Translations under genes and position numbers: made by a program | The notes under the pieces: model-generated | Database searches by the model: none | Told to the model about the DNA's origin: nothing | What the model saw: the letters and a program-made list of their open reading frames with translations, nothing else | Shown here: piece after piece, positions 1-10,190 of the stretch | Layout of the letters: each line of letters begins with the position of its first letter | How positions within the stretch are numbered: the first letter of the stretch is position 1 | Assembly: GCA_021154325.1 (NCBI GenBank) | Contig: JAJKIR010000206.1 | Coordinates: 17,106 to 81,105 of the forward strand | Origin: Gemmatimonas sp. | GTDB taxonomy: Bacteria > Gemmatimonadota > Gemmatimonadetes > Gemmatimonadales > Gemmatimonadaceae | DNA length: 64,000 nucleotides | Direction of reading: 5' to 3'

Positions 1-2
1 GG

Positions 3-524
3 CGTCGCGTCCCCATTCGCGGCACGCGGAGCACGCCCGCCGAGTCGCAGCCCGCGATTCCAGCTACACCTGGCACGTCCGCGTCGGTCATTGGCAACGA
101 CGCGTCGCCTAACGAGCGACCACGAGACGACGAGTCCTCGATGCCACCCTCCGCCGGCGAGCCGGAACCGAGGCGGGAGGCGGCCGCGCCGTCGACGATG
201 CCCGCGGGAGCGTTCGTTTCGATCGCTGGTCCAACGTTCACGGAGGCAGGCCCTGAGTCGAGCGACCCAGGAATCCATCCGCGTGGACCCATCGCGCGCG
301 GCACGAGTCACGACGGCGACCTGGAGACGCGATTCGCCGAGCGAGCGGTGGCGTTGCCCGTGACCCGATTATCCGATCGGCGGCCCCGCGAGGAGACGGC
401 GCCCCTCCCCGTGGGCGACCGTCCCGTTATGCAGATTCTGACGGTCGGACTCCTGATCGCTGTGATCGTGCTCGTCAGCGCTGCCGTGGGCGTTCTTGTT
501 GGCCGTTGGATGTCGCAGCGCTGA
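3..524 (+). CDS. Hypothetical protein, 5'-truncated by window edge; Pro/Arg/Glu-rich region then C-terminal single TM helix (LTVGLLIAVIVLVSAAVGVLVGRW)
   Basis: Frame 3 is open from the window start to TGA at 522-524; hydrophobic C-terminus. Confidence 0.45.
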   Translation, partial: RRVPIRGTRSTPAESQPAIPATPGTSASVIGNDASPNERPRDDESSMPPSAGEPEPRREAAAPSTMPAGAFVSIAGPTFTEAGPESSDPGIHPRGPIARGTSHDGDLETRFAERAVALPVTRLSDRRPREETAPLPVGDRPVMQILTVGLLIAVIVLVSAAVGVLVGRWMSQR

Positions 525-2625
525 TCGCGCGCCGCGCATCGGCGATGGCACGGGTCGCCTCATCGAAGCGGCTCGCAAGGTCCGCGATCTCGCGCGTAGC
601 GAGCGCCGCGTCGCCGCTTCGAATCGCCTCGTTGACCGACGGCAGCACCATGTTCGCGTAGCCGTTGTTCTCGTCCGCCACGTAGATCAGGTTGCGAAAC
701 CAGGAACGGCTCCGGAGCCCTTCGCCCCGCGTCAGCGCGCGCTCGACGCGCAGCAGCGCTCGATTGGTCTCGGCGAGGGCGTCGCGCCCAACGGAAGTGG
801 CGAGCGCGGCATCGCGAGTACTCGCGAACCCCGCGGCGGTCTCCTCCATCCGGCCGATGGCGGCTCCGAGCGCCGCCGTCGGCGGCGTCGCTGTCCACCG
901 CCGTTCCGAGAACGCACGATCGATCGCGGGCAGATAGCGGCGCATCGTGCGCGCGAACTCGGCGTAATCGTACGGCAGAACGTCAGCGTTTGCTAAGCGC
1001 AGGACCATCCCCGCGGTGATCCGCGCGGCCGCGGCGTGATACACGAAGCCCGGGTCGCCGAACTTCGACATCCACGCGTAGTCGTCGTACTGGGAGTGAT
1101 ACACGCCGCCGGAACCACCAAAGCCCCACTCGGCAATCGGGATTCCGAGGTGATTGTAGAACGGCGCGAAGTCGGAGCCGCCGCCGGGATCTCCCATGAC
1201 CGGCTCAGCCGAATCCGGCACCGCCGCTGCGCGCCGCCATTCCGAGTAGACGCTGCCATGGCCGTTCGGGTCCGGGACCACGCGGGCCACGTCGCGCAGG
1301 GTGGCGCGCAGTGAGGGCGACCCGCCGCCGTTGAACCGTGGCCCCTGTGCCGCGACGTCCTGATTGAAGTAGGCGACTGCGTTGCGCGTTAGGCGCAGCG
1401 AATCGTCTTCGACATACTCCACCGAGCCGATGAGACCCCATTCCTCGGCGTCCCACGTTGCAAAGACGATGGTGCGTTTGGGGCGCATGCCCTGCTTGAC
1501 CTGCTCCGCCACGGCCCGCGCGGCCTCGAGGATACTGACCGTTCCGCTGACATTGTCCGCGGTTCCCGGACCCCACCCGTCGCGATGTCCGCCGACGATC
1601 ACCATCTCGTCTGGGAGCTCGCTGCCGCGGATGATGCCGAACGTGTCGTAGATCGGCTTGAGCGCGTGGGTCGCCCGATCGTCGCGGACAAGAACTCGCG
1701 CCTTGACGGGGCCCGGCCCCACGTGGTACCGAAACGCTAATCCTCCCTGCCAGTTCTGCGGAATGGAGCCACCCCGCAAGCCACCCAGCAGCTCGGCCGC
1801 ATTGCCATAGCCTATCGGAACGACCGGGATGTGCGGGATCTCCATCCTGCTTTCCCCTGCCCGCGGCACTCCCGGGGTGCTCGGGTACGAAGGCGTTGAG
1901 GGATCACCGTCGCTGTTCAGAACGCTGCCGCGCTGCACGCCTGCAGGCGGTCGCATCGGCCCGTCGGGATAGACGTCGCCGCGCACGAAGCCATCATCCT
2001 GGGGATCGCTGTAGATGATGAGGGCGAGCGCGCCGTGCCGCTCCGCCTCACGTGCCTTGATACCGCGGAACGACTTTCCGTAGCGTGCCACCGCGATCTT
2101 CCCACGCACCGAGATCCCCATGGAGTCGAGCTGCGCGTAATCCTCGATGAGTCCGTAGTTGACATAGATGACGTCGCCTGTGACGTCACCTTGACCACTA
2201 TAGCCGTTGACGGTGAGATACTGCGGCAGCGCGGACGTTGGGTCGTTAGGCACCGCCGGCTCCGCCAACGCGAGCTTGACCGGAGTGGGGGACACCCGCC
2301 AGATGCCCACCTCTGTCGGATGGGGCATCCAGATGTCGTAGGCGCGCACCTCGGTCTCGATACCCCACGACTTCATCTGTGCGATGACGTAATCGCGCGT
2401 GCGCGCCTGGGCGGGCGTTCCCGCGACATGCACCTCGCGCGAGAGTGCCTGCGACAGCGCCGCGGCAGACGTAGGGCTCGGGCGGCGAATGGCGTCCGCC
2501 TCGACGTCTCGCTCGCGAGCCGCGGACGCCGCCGTGTAGCCGACAAGGCCTTGCTGTGCATCCGCGGCCAATGGAAGGACGACTGCCGCAGCTAGGGACA
2601 CGGCGAGAGTTATCAGCTTATGCAT
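475..2625 (-). CDS. M28-family metallopeptidase (glutamate carboxypeptidase II-like), secreted
   Basis: Signal peptide MHKLITLAVSLAAAVVLPLAADAQ; GGHRDGWGPGTADNVSG, WDAEEWGLIGS, GGGSDFAPF motifs. Confidence 0.9.
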   Translation of the reverse strand: MHKLITLAVSLAAAVVLPLAADAQQGLVGYTAASAARERDVEADAIRRPSPTSAAALSQALSREVHVAGTPAQARTRDYVIAQMKSWGIETEVRAYDIWMPHPTEVGIWRVSPTPVKLALAEPAVPNDPTSALPQYLTVNGYSGQGDVTGDVIYVNYGLIEDYAQLDSMGISVRGKIAVARYGKSFRGIKAREAERHGALALIIYSDPQDDGFVRGDVYPDGPMRPPAGVQRGSVLNSDGDPSTPSYPSTPGVPRAGESRMEIPHIPVVPIGYGNAAELLGGLRGGSIPQNWQGGLAFRYHVGPGPVKARVLVRDDRATHALKPIYDTFGIIRGSELPDEMVIVGGHRDGWGPGTADNVSGTVSILEAARAVAEQVKQGMRPKRTIVFATWDAEEWGLIGSVEYVEDDSLRLTRNAVAYFNQDVAAQGPRFNGGGSPSLRATLRDVARVVPDPNGHGSVYSEWRRAAAVPDSAEPVMGDPGGGSDFAPFYNHLGIPIAEWGFGGSGGVYHSQYDDYAWMSKFGDPGFVYHAAAARITAGMVLRLANADVLPYDYAEFARTMRRYLPAIDRAFSERRWTATPPTAALGAAIGRMEETAAGFASTRDAALATSVGRDALAETNRALLRVERALTRGEGLRSRSWFRNLIYVADENNGYANMVLPSVNEAIRSGDAALATREIADLASRFDEATRAIADARRAISAATSNGQQERPRQR

Positions 2626-2690
2626 GTGCGAAGTGGTGAGTCGTTGGCAGCGAGCGCACCCCAACACTGAGGTGAACAGGAGGGGACCGC

Positions 2691-3494
2691 TCACATTCTC
2701 GCGGCGCTGATGTTCAATCGCCAGTAGTCGAGGGTAAATGGCGGGTCATCGCCCGCCGCGCCCATGATGATCGCGTCGAGAAATCTTTGACGAAGTGTGG
2801 AATTCGGCAGGCACGCGAGATAGGGGCGCATCACAACGGACTCGATAAACGCGCCGAATCGCTCGCCATCCGGAAAACGCGTCGGCGCGTGCTCCAGCCA
2901 GCACTCAATTGCCGTGAAGCCGGCGCGCTCCAGTCGCCTCGACGTCTCGTCGGGCGCGGCGAACAGCCAGGGCTCCTCCCATTTCGCGAAATGGGCGCGA
3001 AAGGGCTCCGTCCCCCTCAGTGCCTCGGCGCGTGCGTGAATCGCGGCGAGGTTCGGACCGCCCCCACATTGCGCCTCGAGTTGTCCGCCCGAGCGCAGCG
3101 CGGCCAGGAGCTCCGCGAAAAGCCGGTTGTGATCGCGAATCCAGTGAAAGGTCGCGGTGCTGAAGATCAGATCGAAGGTGCCACGAAACGGCAGCATCGA
3201 CAGATCGGCGCAGACAACGGCGGTCTGCGGGCCGTTGCCTAACGATTTGGCGGCCCGCCGTGTCATGTTCATCGATAGGTCGCAGCCGACGACGAGGCCA
3301 TGTTCGACGCGCGACGCGAGCGCGGCCGTCACCCGCCCGGTTCCGCATCCGGCGTCGAGAACGCGTTCGCCGCCCGTGAGCCGCACGCGCTCGAGCACGC
3401 GTAATCCCCACGCGAGCTGCGGCTCCGAGACGCCGTGATACGCCGAGGCGTTCCACTCCTTGGGAAGACCGCTCGCCGATCCGCCCTCAGTCAT
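2691..3494 (-). CDS. SAM-dependent methyltransferase (class I)
   Basis: VLDAGCGTGRVTAAL motif I; DLIFSTATFHWIRD; start trimmed to MTEGGSAS. Confidence 0.85.
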   Translation of the reverse strand: MTEGGSASGLPKEWNASAYHGVSEPQLAWGLRVLERVRLTGGERVLDAGCGTGRVTAALASRVEHGLVVGCDLSMNMTRRAAKSLGNGPQTAVVCADLSMLPFRGTFDLIFSTATFHWIRDHNRLFAELLAALRSGGQLEAQCGGGPNLAAIHARAEALRGTEPFRAHFAKWEEPWLFAAPDETSRRLERAGFTAIECWLEHAPTRFPDGERFGAFIESVVMRPYLACLPNSTLRQRFLDAIIMGAAGDDPPFTLDYWRLNISAARM

Positions 3495-4122
3495 ATTCCT
3501 CGAGGGCACGGCGGACGGCCGCACGGAGGAGCTTTTCCCGATCTCTTGGCTCCGCGGACGCGAGCGTCGCAGAGAGCGCGCTGAACTGCCGCACCATCTC
3601 ACCTTCGACGAAGCGATCGCGATCGCCACGCACCCCCAGCTGCTCGAGCGAACGCTCTGCCAGCTGCCTGAGGAGCTGTCGCGTTTCGCGGTCCAGCGCA
3701 TCGAGCGACGGAGGATCGGGCGGCGGCGGCTCGGCGACGCTCTGCTTCGGCGCCCGCACCGTCCAGAGATCCTTCACTGGCGCGAGCGTGATGACAAACG
3801 AACCTGCGGTATGCTCCTCGTGTCGCAGAACGACGCCGCGCTGTTTCAGACGGTGGATCAATCCCTCAATCGCACTGCGGACGACGGAGACGCCCCCCTC
3901 GCTGTTGTTGCCGCGACCCGTTATGACGAGGACCTCCGCGGGCGCATCGGTCCCCGACTGCTGAACCTGCTGGTGACGGAGCCAGGCTTCGGCACGAGCC
4001 ACCGCTTCGGCGGCGGTTGGCAGTGACTCACGCAGATTCAGTGTTCGCGACCTGCCGAAGCGTGCCTCGTCGAATGCCTCACGAAGTTTCGAGAGCGGTC
4101 GTCCACCATCTCGCCGAGGCAT
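3487..4122 (-). CDS. Smr-domain-like protein
   Basis: LNLRESLPTAAEAVARAEAWL...VLVITGRGNNSEGGVSVVRSAIEGLI resembles Smr domain. Confidence 0.5.
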   Translation of the reverse strand: MPRRDGGRPLSKLREAFDEARFGRSRTLNLRESLPTAAEAVARAEAWLRHQQVQQSGTDAPAEVLVITGRGNNSEGGVSVVRSAIEGLIHRLKQRGVVLRHEEHTAGSFVITLAPVKDLWTVRAPKQSVAEPPPPDPPSLDALDRETRQLLRQLAERSLEQLGVRGDRDRFVEGEMVRQFSALSATLASAEPRDREKLLRAAVRRALEEYD

Positions 4123-4151
4123 TCGCCGATCTCACGTCGCCGCCGGCGGCG

Positions 4152-5783
4152 TCATCGCAGAGCGCGCATAAGGACGCGACCGTCGAGACGTTCGAGCGGT
4201 GGAACGCCGAGCGTATGGGCGATCGTCGGCGCGATGTCCACCACGCGCGCGAACTCGCCGTAACGGCCGGCACGGATGCCGGCACCCCAGAACACCACCG
4301 GCACATGCGCGTCTTCGTCGTTAGGCGTGCCGTGTGTGGCGTTGATGGTTCCCGCCCAGTAGGCGTACGGCTCCAAGCTCACGACGAGCTCCACCGGCAG
4401 CTCGGGGGAGAGCATGTGCAGCCAGCGACGCGCGACGGCATCGTGGACCGTATCAGCCTGCGCGAGCGCACGAACGAAATCGACGCGGCCAACGCCGGGA
4501 ACCTTGCGCACAGCATCGGCGAAACGGCGGAGCGTCGAGTCGACGTCGACATGGGCACGGGCAAACGCCGAACGGTCCACGAAGATCATTCCTTCGGCAA
4601 AGTGGAGGGCAGACGTGTCGACTCCGCGCGCGGCGACTCCCGCGAGCAGGTCCGCATACGCCGGATCGAGGTCCACATAACGAGCCACGGCACCTCGGAC
4701 GCGCGCCGCGTGAAGCGCGGGAAACGGCTGTATGCCATGATCCGCGGTGAGCGCGATAATCACGCGCGTCGAATCGCGCAGCTTGAAGAGCGAATCGAGG
4801 AAAGCGCCGAGGTAGCGGTCCAGTCGCAGGACCTGATCGTGAATCTCGCGCGAGTCCGGGCCGAATGCGTGGCCGACGGCGTCCGTGGTGGAGAGCGAGA
4901 CCGCGAGGAGGTCGGTCTGTGGTCCTCTGCCGAGCTGCAGCGCTTCGACGCCGGCGAGCGCGGCCTGCAGCGTGACCTCGTCCATCATCGGGTAGGCGAT
5001 CAGCGACCGCGCGGCCGACGACGAATCACTGGGGAATTGATGAGGAAATGTGAAATTACGGCCGCCGTTCTCCAGGTTAACGCTGTCTGGCTCCGTATAT
5101 TCGCGTTCTGGAAGCAGGAGCGTCCACTGCGTGGCCGCGTAGCGCTGCGGCAGATGACGTGCGTTGAACCGCGTCATCCAGGTTGGAATCGTGTCGTGAT
5201 AGTACGTGCTCGTGGTGAACCGATCCGGTGCGAACCAGTAGACCTCCTCGTGCGCTCGTCCAAGTGGGAGAATCGCGCCGCGATCCTTTCTCGACACCGA
5301 GAGGGCGTGCGATCGCGGATCGGCGACGCGCATCCAGTCGATGAGAGTCGTGCCACGAAAGCGGAATGGCGATGCCCCGGGGCTCGCGCCCGACAGGAGC
5401 GGTGCGCGATCGTCCTGCACCCCCAGGCTGTTCGTCGTGATGCCAGTGCCTCTCGGAAAACGACCGGACAGCGTCGCCGCATGACCGGGCGCTGTTTCGG
5501 TGATCGCATGATCCTGAAATGCATTCTCGAAGAACGCCCCCGCATGGTAGAGGCGTGCGAGGCCGCCGGTGAGCTGCTTGTCGAATCGCGAGAAGTAGTC
5601 GGGTCGCATCTGATCGACGGTGAAGAGCAGCACCAGCGTCGGTCGTGAAGCCGGCGCCTGCGATCCGGCTCCGTGCGCCGCGACGACGAAGGGCGCGCCC
5701 GCGGTCGAAAGAAGACGCAGGCCGTGGCGCGCTTTACGTCTCATCCAGCGGGCGACGGGGACGCTCGGATTCATCAGCTGCAT
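4152..5783 (-). CDS. Alkaline phosphatase/type I phosphodiesterase family protein
   Basis: VLLFTVDQMRPDYF, TETAPGHAATLSGRFPRGTGI, ALTADHGIQPFP motifs. Confidence 0.88.
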   Translation of the reverse strand: MQLMNPSVPVARWMRRKARHGLRLLSTAGAPFVVAAHGAGSQAPASRPTLVLLFTVDQMRPDYFSRFDKQLTGGLARLYHAGAFFENAFQDHAITETAPGHAATLSGRFPRGTGITTNSLGVQDDRAPLLSGASPGASPFRFRGTTLIDWMRVADPRSHALSVSRKDRGAILPLGRAHEEVYWFAPDRFTTSTYYHDTIPTWMTRFNARHLPQRYAATQWTLLLPEREYTEPDSVNLENGGRNFTFPHQFPSDSSSAARSLIAYPMMDEVTLQAALAGVEALQLGRGPQTDLLAVSLSTTDAVGHAFGPDSREIHDQVLRLDRYLGAFLDSLFKLRDSTRVIIALTADHGIQPFPALHAARVRGAVARYVDLDPAYADLLAGVAARGVDTSALHFAEGMIFVDRSAFARAHVDVDSTLRRFADAVRKVPGVGRVDFVRALAQADTVHDAVARRWLHMLSPELPVELVVSLEPYAYWAGTINATHGTPNDEDAHVPVVFWGAGIRAGRYGEFARVVDIAPTIAHTLGVPPLERLDGRVLMRALR

Positions 5784-5926
5784 CCGTGCTCGATCTCCTT
5801 TTGAGGCTGCACAAAGAGAACGCGACAGGCGCGCCTCGCCAAGAGTCTGAAGGCGACGCCCTCGGTTGAATATGTCGTGGTGTGCGGCTCCGCGTCTCTC
5901 GACTCTCCAGCGGAGCGGAGGCGAGG

Positions 5927-6430
5927 CTATGCGGCGAGTGCTGCGTCTACTCGAAGCACCTTGGCAAAACAGATCTCGTTACAGGCGAACCGCCGAGCAC
6001 AACTCAGGCAGTCCCGTCGGATCTTCTCCGGATAGCGCGCTCGGTCGACGCGCTGATACCCGATTGCCTCGAAGAAGGCGGGTTGCAGCGTCAACGCGAA
6101 GACGTGCATCACGCCGCGTTTGATCGCCAGCGCCTCCACGGCGGCGACGACCTCCCGCCCGAGACCATTCCCCTGTGCCTCTGGCGCGACGGCAATCGCC
6201 GCGACCTCGGCCACGGACGGCGAATACTCCTTGAGGGCGCCGCACGCGCGGATCCGCCCTCGTTCGTCGACGGCAACGAGAAAGTCGTCGATGGCGAGGG
6301 CCACCTGCTCCGGCGTGCGGCGGAGCATCAGGTGCTCGACCGCGAAGAGGTTGTTGAGCCGAGCGATCTCAGTCGCCTCGCACTCGTGCGCGGGGCGAAT
6401 GAGCAAATGCTCATGACCAACAGTCGTCAC
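5927..6430 (-). CDS. GNAT-family N-acetyltransferase, short N-acetylglutamate synthase type (ArgA-like)
   Basis: EVAAIAVAPEAQGNGLGREVV acetyl-CoA motif; RRDCLSCARRFACNEI tail typical of short NAGS; GTG start overlaps argD stop; arginine gene context. Confidence 0.75.
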   Translation of the reverse strand: MTTVGHEHLLIRPAHECEATEIARLNNLFAVEHLMLRRTPEQVALAIDDFLVAVDERGRIRACGALKEYSPSVAEVAAIAVAPEAQGNGLGREVVAAVEALAIKRGVMHVFALTLQPAFFEAIGYQRVDRARYPEKIRRDCLSCARRFACNEICFAKVLRVDAALAA

Positions 6431-7710
6431 AGGACCTGCTCCAGTACGTCGATTCCCACAGCAAGCTCCTCGCGGGTCGTCACGAGCGGCGGCAGAAGTC
6501 GCACGGTGCACTCGCCGGCCGTGCAGGTGAGCAGCCCGAGCTCGCGCGCCGCCTCGACCACATGGGACGCGCTGCCCATGATGTCGATCCCCCACATGTA
6601 ACCGACGCCGCGGATCGCGCGAACCCGGCCCGTGCGTCGCGCGACTTCCTCGAGCTGTCGCCCAAGCCAGGCGCCGTTCTCACGCACTGTTGCGAGCAGT
6701 GCCGGATCAGAAAGGCGATCGAGCACGTGGAGCGCCACCGAGGAAACGAACGGACCGCCGCCGAACGTCGTGCCGTGATCTCCCGCCTTGATCGTCTGCG
6801 CGATCTCGTCCGTGACGAGAATCGCTCCCATCGGAAGGCCGCCCGCCAACGGCTTGGCAAGTGTGAGAATGTCCGGCTCGACACCGAAGCGCTCGTACGC
6901 GAACAGCGTCCCCGTTCGTCCGAGGCCGCACTGGATCTCGTCGAAGATGAGCGCGATGCGACGCTCCTTCGTCATCGCACGGAGCTCGCGAATGAATCCG
7001 CCGTCGAGCACCCGAACGCCGCCCTCGCCCTGCACAGGCTCGACGATCAACGCCGCGACCGTCTCGGCATCGAGCGTCGCCGCGAGATCTTCGAGATTCC
7101 GCTCCGAGATCGAGATCCCCGGCGCGAGCGGCCGGAAGGGAAGGCGGTACGCCGGGCGATCGGTCGCCGCCAGCGTCGCGAACAAGCGGCCGTGAAATGC
7201 GCCGCGGAGGGCGACGATCTCGTGCTTCACTTCGCCGATGGTGCGCGCCCACCGTCGCGCGAACTTGAACGCGCCTTCGTTCGCCTCTGCTCCGGAGTTG
7301 CAGAAGAACACCTTGTCCGCGAAGGAGCGCTCGACGAGCGCGGCGGCAAGCTTCGCGGCTGGTGCCGTCTCGTACAGATTTGAGACGTGCACGAGGCCCT
7401 CCGCCGCGGCGTGAAGCGTGGCCACGAGGCCCGGGTCGCCGTAACCGAGTGCGTTCACGGCAATGCCACTGACGAAATCGAGATATCGCTTCCCGTCGGA
7501 ATCGACGAGATAGACGCCCTCGCCCCGAACGATCTCGCCGGGAGCGCGCTTGTACGTCGCAAGTACGGCATCGGGCGACTGCCGCGTGCTCGTCACGGCG
7601 ACATCCGCCACCAACGGCTGACCCGCCGCGCGCTGGATTGGCGCCGGTGCGGGTGTCAGCGGCGTCGGTTCCGTGTTCGTGTCGAGCATGAGTTCAGGTG
7701 CCTGTGCCAT
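6427..7710 (-). CDS. argD: Acetylornithine aminotransferase
   Basis: Class III aminotransferase; FFCNSGAEANEGAFKFAR, LIFDEIQCGLGRTG, LAKPLAGGLPMGA; arg context. Confidence 0.9.
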   Translation of the reverse strand: MAQAPELMLDTNTEPTPLTPAPAPIQRAAGQPLVADVAVTSTRQSPDAVLATYKRAPGEIVRGEGVYLVDSDGKRYLDFVSGIAVNALGYGDPGLVATLHAAAEGLVHVSNLYETAPAAKLAAALVERSFADKVFFCNSGAEANEGAFKFARRWARTIGEVKHEIVALRGAFHGRLFATLAATDRPAYRLPFRPLAPGISISERNLEDLAATLDAETVAALIVEPVQGEGGVRVLDGGFIRELRAMTKERRIALIFDEIQCGLGRTGTLFAYERFGVEPDILTLAKPLAGGLPMGAILVTDEIAQTIKAGDHGTTFGGGPFVSSVALHVLDRLSDPALLATVRENGAWLGRQLEEVARRTGRVRAIRGVGYMWGIDIMGSASHVVEAARELGLLTCTAGECTVRLLPPLVTTREELAVGIDVLEQVL

Positions 7711-7711
7711 G

Positions 7712-8539
7712 TCAGTCTCCGAGAGTTCGTCTAGGCATGCCGACCAATTCGACGTCGGTACGCACGAGCAGCGTACCGCGCGCCGGGTCGTCGATCGCCG
7801 TGACGTCGCCGATGCGTACGCGATCGACGCCCCCATTCAGGGCGGACAGCGCGGCCTCGAGCTTGGCGCGCATCCCGCCAGTCGCGGTACCGCTCCCGAT
7901 GAGGTCGCGCGCGACCACGGTACTCAGACGCGGAATCACCGCGCCGTCGGACATCACACCGGGAACGTCGGCGACCAGCAGGAGCTCGCCAGCCGCGAGC
8001 GCGACAGCCGTTGCCGCGGCCGCATCGTCGCCGTTCACGTTCAGCGCCGCCGCTTCGCCTAACGAGGCTGGGCCCGTGGCGCCGAAGCACGCGTTCCGGC
8101 TCACCGGCGACACAACGGGCACGTAGCCGCCGTCCAGGAGATGCCAGAGCAGCTCGACATTCACGCGATGCGGCGCGCCGACATAGCCGAGATGCTCCGG
8201 ATCGACGGGCGTGGCGGTGAAGAGAGCGGCGTCCTCGCCCGAGATGCCTAACGCACGAACGCCCGAGCCGACGAGCGCCGCCACGAGCCGCTTGTTCGCG
8301 CTGCCCGAGAGCGCCATCCGCACGATCTCGACGTCCTGCGCGCTCGTGACGCGTCGGCCGCCGGCAAAGCGGGCCTCGGCGCCGAGCGCGGTCTGGAGTG
8401 TCGTCACCTCGTCGCCACCACCGTGCACGATCACGAGCGGGCATGCCGCGTCTGACCAGAGCCGCGCGATCCGCGACGCCAGCATCGGATCGCTCTGCGG
8501 CCGCCCGCCGATCTTGAGCACACGCGTCGCGGACGTCAT
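7712..8539 (-). CDS. argB: Acetylglutamate kinase
   Basis: VLKIGGR, VIVHGGGDEVT, ALNVNGDDAAAA, GGMRAKLEAA motifs. Confidence 0.92.
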   Translation of the reverse strand: MTSATRVLKIGGRPQSDPMLASRIARLWSDAACPLVIVHGGGDEVTTLQTALGAEARFAGGRRVTSAQDVEIVRMALSGSANKRLVAALVGSGVRALGISGEDAALFTATPVDPEHLGYVGAPHRVNVELLWHLLDGGYVPVVSPVSRNACFGATGPASLGEAAALNVNGDDAAAATAVALAAGELLLVADVPGVMSDGAVIPRLSTVVARDLIGSGTATGGMRAKLEAALSALNGGVDRVRIGDVTAIDDPARGTLLVRTDVELVGMPRRTLGD

Positions 8540-9510
8540 GAGGGCAGACCCGCGGCTTCCTCGAGCCCGAGCATCAGATTCGCGTTCTGCAGCGCCTGAC
8601 CCGCCGCGCCTTTGACGAGATTGTCGATGGCCGACAACACGAGCAGCGTGGGGCGACGCGTGCCGGCGAGTGGCATGGCGGCGATTCGCACCACGTTTCG
8701 ATGGACGACGTCGCGCAGCGTCGGCGGCTCGTCGACGAGCTCGATGAACCGCTCGCCGGCATACGTGGCACGCCAGGGCGTGAGCGTCTCACCCTGAATC
8801 GGCGCGCGCAGCGTCACCGTCATTGTCGCGAGGATTCCCCGCGCTACCGGCAGAAGGTGGGGAGTGAAGACGAGATCCGCGGCACAGCCTAACGATTCCG
8901 CCACGGCGCGCATCTCCCGCAGGTGACGATGCACGTTGCCCGTGCCATCGGAGAATCCGTACGCGCGATAATCATCCGCCACTTCGGCGAACAGCAACTC
9001 GCGTTTGGGCGAATTCCCGGCCCCGGTGACGCCGCTCGCGGCATCGATGACTATCGGGCAATCATCGGCGACGAGATCCCGCGCGAAGAGCGGGGCAAGC
9101 GCCGTGAGAATGCTGGTTGGATAGCAGCCCGGATTGCTGACGAGCGGCGCGTTGCGCACCTGCTCACGACTCAGCTCCGTCAGGCCATAGGGTATCCCCT
9201 CGCAGCCGTTGCCCGGCCGGAGATCAGCGGAGAGATCCACGGCCCGGGCGCCCGCGTCCCGCGCCCGAGCGATCCATTCCTTGGACGTGCCGTGAGGAAG
9301 GGCGCTGAAGACAAGAGCCGCGTCACCCAGCCGAGCGCTCTCGGTGGCGCTGAACTCAATGGTATGGCGCCCGATCCGCGCGCGCGCGCCCCGCTGCTCG
9401 TTCGCCGTTGCGAACGCCAGCACCAGCTCGGGATGATCGAGAATGAGTGCACAGAGCTCGCGGCCGGCGTAGCCGCTGGCGCCGAGCACTCCGACGGGGA
9501 TTCTATTCAC
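8536..9510 (-). CDS. argC: N-acetyl-gamma-glutamyl-phosphate reductase
   Basis: VGVLGASGYAGRELCALI, SNPGCYPTSILTALAPL, VFTPHLLPVARGIL; GTG start; overlaps argB. Confidence 0.94.
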   Translation of the reverse strand: MNRIPVGVLGASGYAGRELCALILDHPELVLAFATANEQRGARARIGRHTIEFSATESARLGDAALVFSALPHGTSKEWIARARDAGARAVDLSADLRPGNGCEGIPYGLTELSREQVRNAPLVSNPGCYPTSILTALAPLFARDLVADDCPIVIDAASGVTGAGNSPKRELLFAEVADDYRAYGFSDGTGNVHRHLREMRAVAESLGCAADLVFTPHLLPVARGILATMTVTLRAPIQGETLTPWRATYAGERFIELVDEPPTLRDVVHRNVVRIAAMPLAGTRRPTLLVLSAIDNLVKGAAGQALQNANLMLGLEEAAGLPS

Positions 9511-9516
9511 CTGGAA

Positions 9517-9530
9517 TGCATAATAATGCG
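9517..9530. promoter_or_regulatory. Candidate ARG box between argC and argR
   Basis: TGCATAATAATGCG, near-perfect inverted repeat just upstream of the argC start. Confidence 0.5.
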
Positions 9531-9551
9531 CTCAGCCTCAGTCAATCCCTG

Positions 9552-10091
9552 ATGCTACCGCGCTATCGGCGGATGCCGGTCAGTGCTATCCTACGCGCCG
9601 TGCAATCGCCATCGGGGAAGCGGAAGCCAGAGCGGCACGAAGCCATCTTGGGGCTCATCGGTAGCCATGCGATTGGCAGCCAGGAGGAACTTCGGCGCCT
9701 GCTGCAGGAGCGTGGATGGCAGGTCACCCAGGCCACGCTTTCGCGCGATCTGCGAGAGCTTGGCCTTGTCCGTGCCCAGACCGACGACGGCGCACGCTAC
9801 GTACGTCCGGAATCGCTCGGGACGGATGAGGACAAACCCTCGCTGGAGATACTCTTACCCCAGCTGTTCGACTCGGTCGACGGCGTCAGCGAGCTCCTCG
9901 TCCTCCATACGCTGCCCAGCGGCGCTCAGCCGATCGCGGAAGGCATCGACGCTACCGGCTGGCCGGAGATCATCGGCACCATCGCGGGCGAGAATACCAT
10001 CCTCATCGTCTGTCGCTCGTCCCAGGCTCGCGTGGAGCTCGCCGAGCGGCTCCGAACCATGGCTGGTCAGCGTGGCCTGATCCGGGGCTGA
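9552..10091 (+). CDS. argR: Arginine repressor
   Basis: RHEAILGLIGSHAIGSQEELRRLLQERGWQVTQATLSRDLRELGLVR; start could also be 9573 or 9600. Confidence 0.9.
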   Translation: MLPRYRRMPVSAILRAVQSPSGKRKPERHEAILGLIGSHAIGSQEELRRLLQERGWQVTQATLSRDLRELGLVRAQTDDGARYVRPESLGTDEDKPSLEILLPQLFDSVDGVSELLVLHTLPSGAQPIAEGIDATGWPEIIGTIAGENTILIVCRSSQARVELAERLRTMAGQRGLIRG

Positions 10092-10149
10092 CCCCCTAGC
10101 GACCATTCGCACCGGAAGTGTATTGACTGAGCCGGTGCGTCACGCTTAA

Positions 10150-10170
10150 TTATGCAGGTCGATTGCATAA
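10150..10170. promoter_or_regulatory. Candidate ARG box upstream of argG
   Basis: TTATGCA-N7-TGCATAA, perfect 7-bp inverted repeat. Confidence 0.55.
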
Positions 10171-10190
10171 CCGGCGTTTACGGAGCGAAC

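Noticed and set aside
4017-5648. 543-aa plus-strand ORF antisense to the phosphodiesterase
   Set aside because: Arg/His-rich low-similarity translation; shadow ORF of a high-GC gene with clear family motifs on the opposite strand.
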